Assembly (NCBI GenBank): GCA_025929595.1 | Contig: JAICQA010000123.1 | Coordinates: forward strand, 1 to 7,885 | From: Xanthobacteraceae bacterium | GTDB taxonomy: Bacteria; Pseudomonadota; Alphaproteobacteria; Rhizobiales; Xanthobacteraceae | Reading direction: 5' to 3' | Length of the DNA: 7,885 nt | Shown here: positions 6,339-7,885 of the stretch, one piece after another | Numbering within the stretch: position 1 is the stretch's first letter | How the letters are laid out: each line of letters starts with the position of its first letter | Program-made: the position numbers and the translations under genes | The notes under the pieces: model-generated | Seen by the model: only the letters and a program-made list of their open reading frames with translations | What the model was told of the DNA's origin: nothing | The model's database searches: none

Positions 6339-7046
6339 ATGAGAAACGGGCAGAACAACAACAAGCGCATGCGTGGCCGCAACCGCCGCGGACACAATCC
6401 GATGACGCGGGTGTATGAGTCGAACGGGCCGGATGTGAAGATCCGCGGAACCGCTCACCACATCGCCGAAAAATACGCGCAGCTTGCGCGCGACGCCCAG
6501 TCCTCCGGCGATCCCGTGGCGGCGGAAGGATATCTCCAGCACGCCGAACATTATTATCGCCTCATCATGGCGGCGCAGGTGCAGTTCGCGCAGCAGAATC
6601 CGCACGCGCAGCCGCAGCAGCCGTTCCAGCGTCCCGACATGGACGGCCGCGACGATTTCGACGACGACGGCGACGACACGGGCGAGCAGCCGATGCAGGG
6701 TGGCCAGCCGCTCCAGAACGGCGCGCCGAACCAGCAGATGCAGCGGCCGCAGCATCAGCCGCAGCCGCAGCAACACCAGCCGCAGCCGAACTTCCAGGGC
6801 TATCAGCGGCGCGACGACGAGCAGCGCGACGCAGGACTGCCGGCTTTCATCACCGGCGGCGGTGCGCCGCAGCCGCAGGGCAATGGCGGGGAGAATGAGC
6901 AGGGCGACCGCGGAGATCGCGGCGATCGCTTCGGCCGCCGCCGCCGCCGTTTCCGTCCGCGCGGTCCGAACGACATGGAGCAGCGTGGTGAGGGTTCGCC
7001 CGATACGGGTGCGCCGTCCGGCGAAGCCGCGAAGCCCGGCGAGTAA
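6339..7046 (+). CDS. DUF4167 domain-containing protein with disordered Q/P-, D- and R-rich tail
   Basis: The 235-residue product opens with MRNGQNNNKRMRGRNRRG, a basic Asn/Arg-rich segment, and then NPMTRVYESNGPDVKIRG, AHHIAEKYAQLARDAQSSGD and YLQHAEHYYRLI. This 75-80 residue block is the DUF4167 domain as I know it from Rhizobiales; its helical part resembles a helix pair of TPR-like character. The rest is low complexity: Q/P-rich (about 86-150), an acidic patch DGRDDFDDDGDD (102-113), a short LPAFITGG motif (167-174) that seems to recur in the family, and a GDR triplet repeat leading into FGRRRRRFRPRG (198-209). There is no signal peptide or membrane segment, so it is presumably cytoplasmic. 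Function is unknown; the Arg-rich ends suggest nucleic-acid, perhaps RNA, contact, which is inference. Start choice: ATG 6339 matches homologue N-termini; GTG 6336 is possible, and ATG 6334 is immediately followed by TGA. GAGAG (6324-6328) is the likely ribosome binding site. Confidence 0.87.
   Translation: MRNGQNNNKRMRGRNRRGHNPMTRVYESNGPDVKIRGTAHHIAEKYAQLARDAQSSGDPVAAEGYLQHAEHYYRLIMAAQVQFAQQNPHAQPQQPFQRPDMDGRDDFDDDGDDTGEQPMQGGQPLQNGAPNQQMQRPQHQPQPQQHQPQPNFQGYQRRDDEQRDAGLPAFITGGGAPQPQGNGGENEQGDRGDRGDRFGRRRRRFRPRGPNDMEQRGEGSPDTGAPSGEAAKPGE
6732..6788 (+). repeat. Gln/Pro codon-repeat tract within the DUF4167 gene
   Basis: CAG, CAC/CAT and CCG codons alternate almost without interruption, encoding residues 132-150 (Q, P and H with single M, R and N). 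CAGCCGCAGC-type units recur in imperfect tandem. The tract is in frame and probably length-variable between strains. Confidence 0.6.
6903..6929 (+). repeat. Three tandem 9-base units encoding Gly-Asp-Arg
   Basis: GGCGACCGC, GGAGATCGC and GGCGATCGC follow one another and encode GDR three times (residues 189-197), directly before the FGRRRRRF basic cluster. The units differ at synonymous positions, so the repeat is either old or maintained at protein level. Confidence 0.65.
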
Positions 7047-7823
7047 TCAGGGCACGTTGATCGCGTCGCCTTCGGCGATCGTTCCGCCGCTGACAACCTC
7101 TGCGTAAATGCCGCAATCGTCCTCGCCGGTCAGCCGATAGAGCGACTGCGGCACATCCATATCGCGCTCGGCGGTTTCCGGATTTACTTCCGTCGCCGCG
7201 CAGCGCTGAATCATTTTCACCACGCGAAGACGCGCGGCCCCGATCTCGATCTCGTGGCCGATCATCTGCGTCTCGAGCCACGCCGGCCAACCGTTGACAT
7301 GCAGGTTGCCGCGGAAACGGAGCGGGTGAACGGTCCGGCCGATCGCTTCGCCGAGCGCGGCCACGCTTTGCAGGTTGATGATCGACACGACCTTCTTCGC
7401 CACATCCGAAAAGCTGTGACCGGGTGACCGCAAAAGCCGGACCGGTCCGCGCGCCTCGCCGCCCATGAAGCCCTGAAAGAAACTTTCGAGCGCCGCGCGG
7501 CCCGCGGGCTTCAATAGATCGGCCTCGATCAGCATCCGGCCGTCGCGCTTGACCGTCAGCGTGCCGGTAGAATCGTCATAGCGGGTGTCGAGCGCCGCGA
7601 TTTTCGCGTTCCGCATCAGGCAGAGAAACTTGATCTTGGGCTGCCAGCTTGGCGCCGCCGGGTCGAAGCCCGAGGGGCCGTTCTCGAGCGCGAAGGCCCG
7701 GTCGGCTTTCAGCGTGGCGCCGGGCGCAAGCTCGGCACGGGCCATCCGCTCGCCGGACAGGCCTTTCACCGGGTAGCGGTAGATTGAGGAAATTCGCGGG
7801 GAATCGGCGGAAGACGCAGCCAT
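7047..7823 (-). CDS. MOSC-domain protein (MOSC N-terminal beta-barrel plus MOSC domain)
   Basis: The 258-residue product has the MOSC N-terminal barrel (about 9-105), starting RISSIYRYPVKGLSGERM, and a C-terminal MOSC domain (about 115-257). RFRGNLHVNG (169-178) and CGIYAEVVSGGTIAEGD (237-253) are typical of the fold. C208 in IQRCAATEVNPETAERD sits at the conserved cysteine position, which in this superfamily (MOCOS C-terminus, mARC, YiiM/YcbX) is linked to molybdenum cofactor binding or sulfur transfer. The substrate is unknown; this could be a stand-alone reductase-type Moco protein needing redox partners or a sulfur-carrier. No ferredoxin domain is fused at the end, unlike YcbX. The ATG at 7823 lacks a clear Shine-Dalgarno, and the next Met is at residue 27, inside the conserved barrel, so this start is the sensible one. 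The stop directly abuts the DUF4167 stop, with the genes converging. Confidence 0.9.
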   Translation of the reverse strand: MAASSADSPRISSIYRYPVKGLSGERMARAELAPGATLKADRAFALENGPSGFDPAAPSWQPKIKFLCLMRNAKIAALDTRYDDSTGTLTVKRDGRMLIEADLLKPAGRAALESFFQGFMGGEARGPVRLLRSPGHSFSDVAKKVVSIINLQSVAALGEAIGRTVHPLRFRGNLHVNGWPAWLETQMIGHEIEIGAARLRVVKMIQRCAATEVNPETAERDMDVPQSLYRLTGEDDCGIYAEVVSGGTIAEGDAINVP

Positions 7824-7885
7824 TCCGCGCTTGTTAACGATTGCCGGCAGAACGTCCAGTCACGAGCGGTTTCACATTTTTGCCC

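Noticed and set aside
5945..6397. Minus-strand open frame of 150 codons ending just before the leftward terminator-like hairpin
   Set aside because: Its start lies antisense inside the conserved DUF4167 N-terminus, its composition (Arg, Pro, Ala rich) is what chance frames in this GC-rich DNA give, no ribosome binding site is evident, and I recognise no family. The hairpin position is recorded separately.
7824..7885. Promoter for the MOSC gene (for example CTGGAC and TTAACA on the minus strand)
   Set aside because: The spacing is about 16 bases and both boxes are poor; the window ends too soon to judge the upstream region.

Overview
The window reads as a stretch of core chromosome from a GC-rich alphaproteobacterium, most likely order Hyphomicrobiales (Rhizobiales; Bradyrhizobium/Rhodopseudomonas-like). 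The evidence is the strong G/C third-position bias, the gene order ubiG<- lysC-> ptsP-> prfA-> prmC->, and a DUF4167 protein, a family that to my knowledge is essentially alphaproteobacterial. No mobile element, CRISPR array, tRNA or rRNA is visible, and every gene looks intact except ubiG, which is cut by the window edge.

Layout. Bases 1-143 (minus) hold the 5' end of ubiG (ubiquinone O-methyltransferase). A 118-base divergent spacer separates it from lysC (262-1509, plus), a 415-residue aspartokinase with two ACT domains. A 167-base gap with a GC hairpin and a short T-rich run follows. Then comes a tightly packed run: ptsP (1677-3944), prfA (3948-5024, 3 bases after ptsP) and prmC (5021-5914, overlapping prfA by 4 bases). 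Bases 5915-6338 hold no convincing protein gene but are dense in stem-loops; this is the least explained part of the window. It precedes a DUF4167 gene (6339-7046, plus). That gene's stop codon directly abuts the stop codon of a convergent MOSC-domain gene (7047-7823, minus).

How the genes work together. PtsP is EI-Ntr, first enzyme of the nitrogen phosphotransferase system, with a GAF sensor domain. PrfA (RF1) and PrmC are enzyme and substrate: PrmC methylates the glutamine of the RF1 GGQ loop. LysC opens the aspartate pathway to lysine, threonine, methionine and diaminopimelate. The DUF4167 protein has a short conserved N-terminal domain and a long disordered Q/P-, D- and R-rich tail; RNA binding is an inference only.

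The two best leads are (1) the 424-base hairpin-rich region before the DUF4167 gene, which may be a long structured 5' leader or an unannotated small RNA, and (2) an in-frame GTG inside lysC preceded by a full AGGAGG, at the place where known alpha/beta aspartokinases start their separate beta subunit. I found no clear sign of a wholly new multi-gene system.
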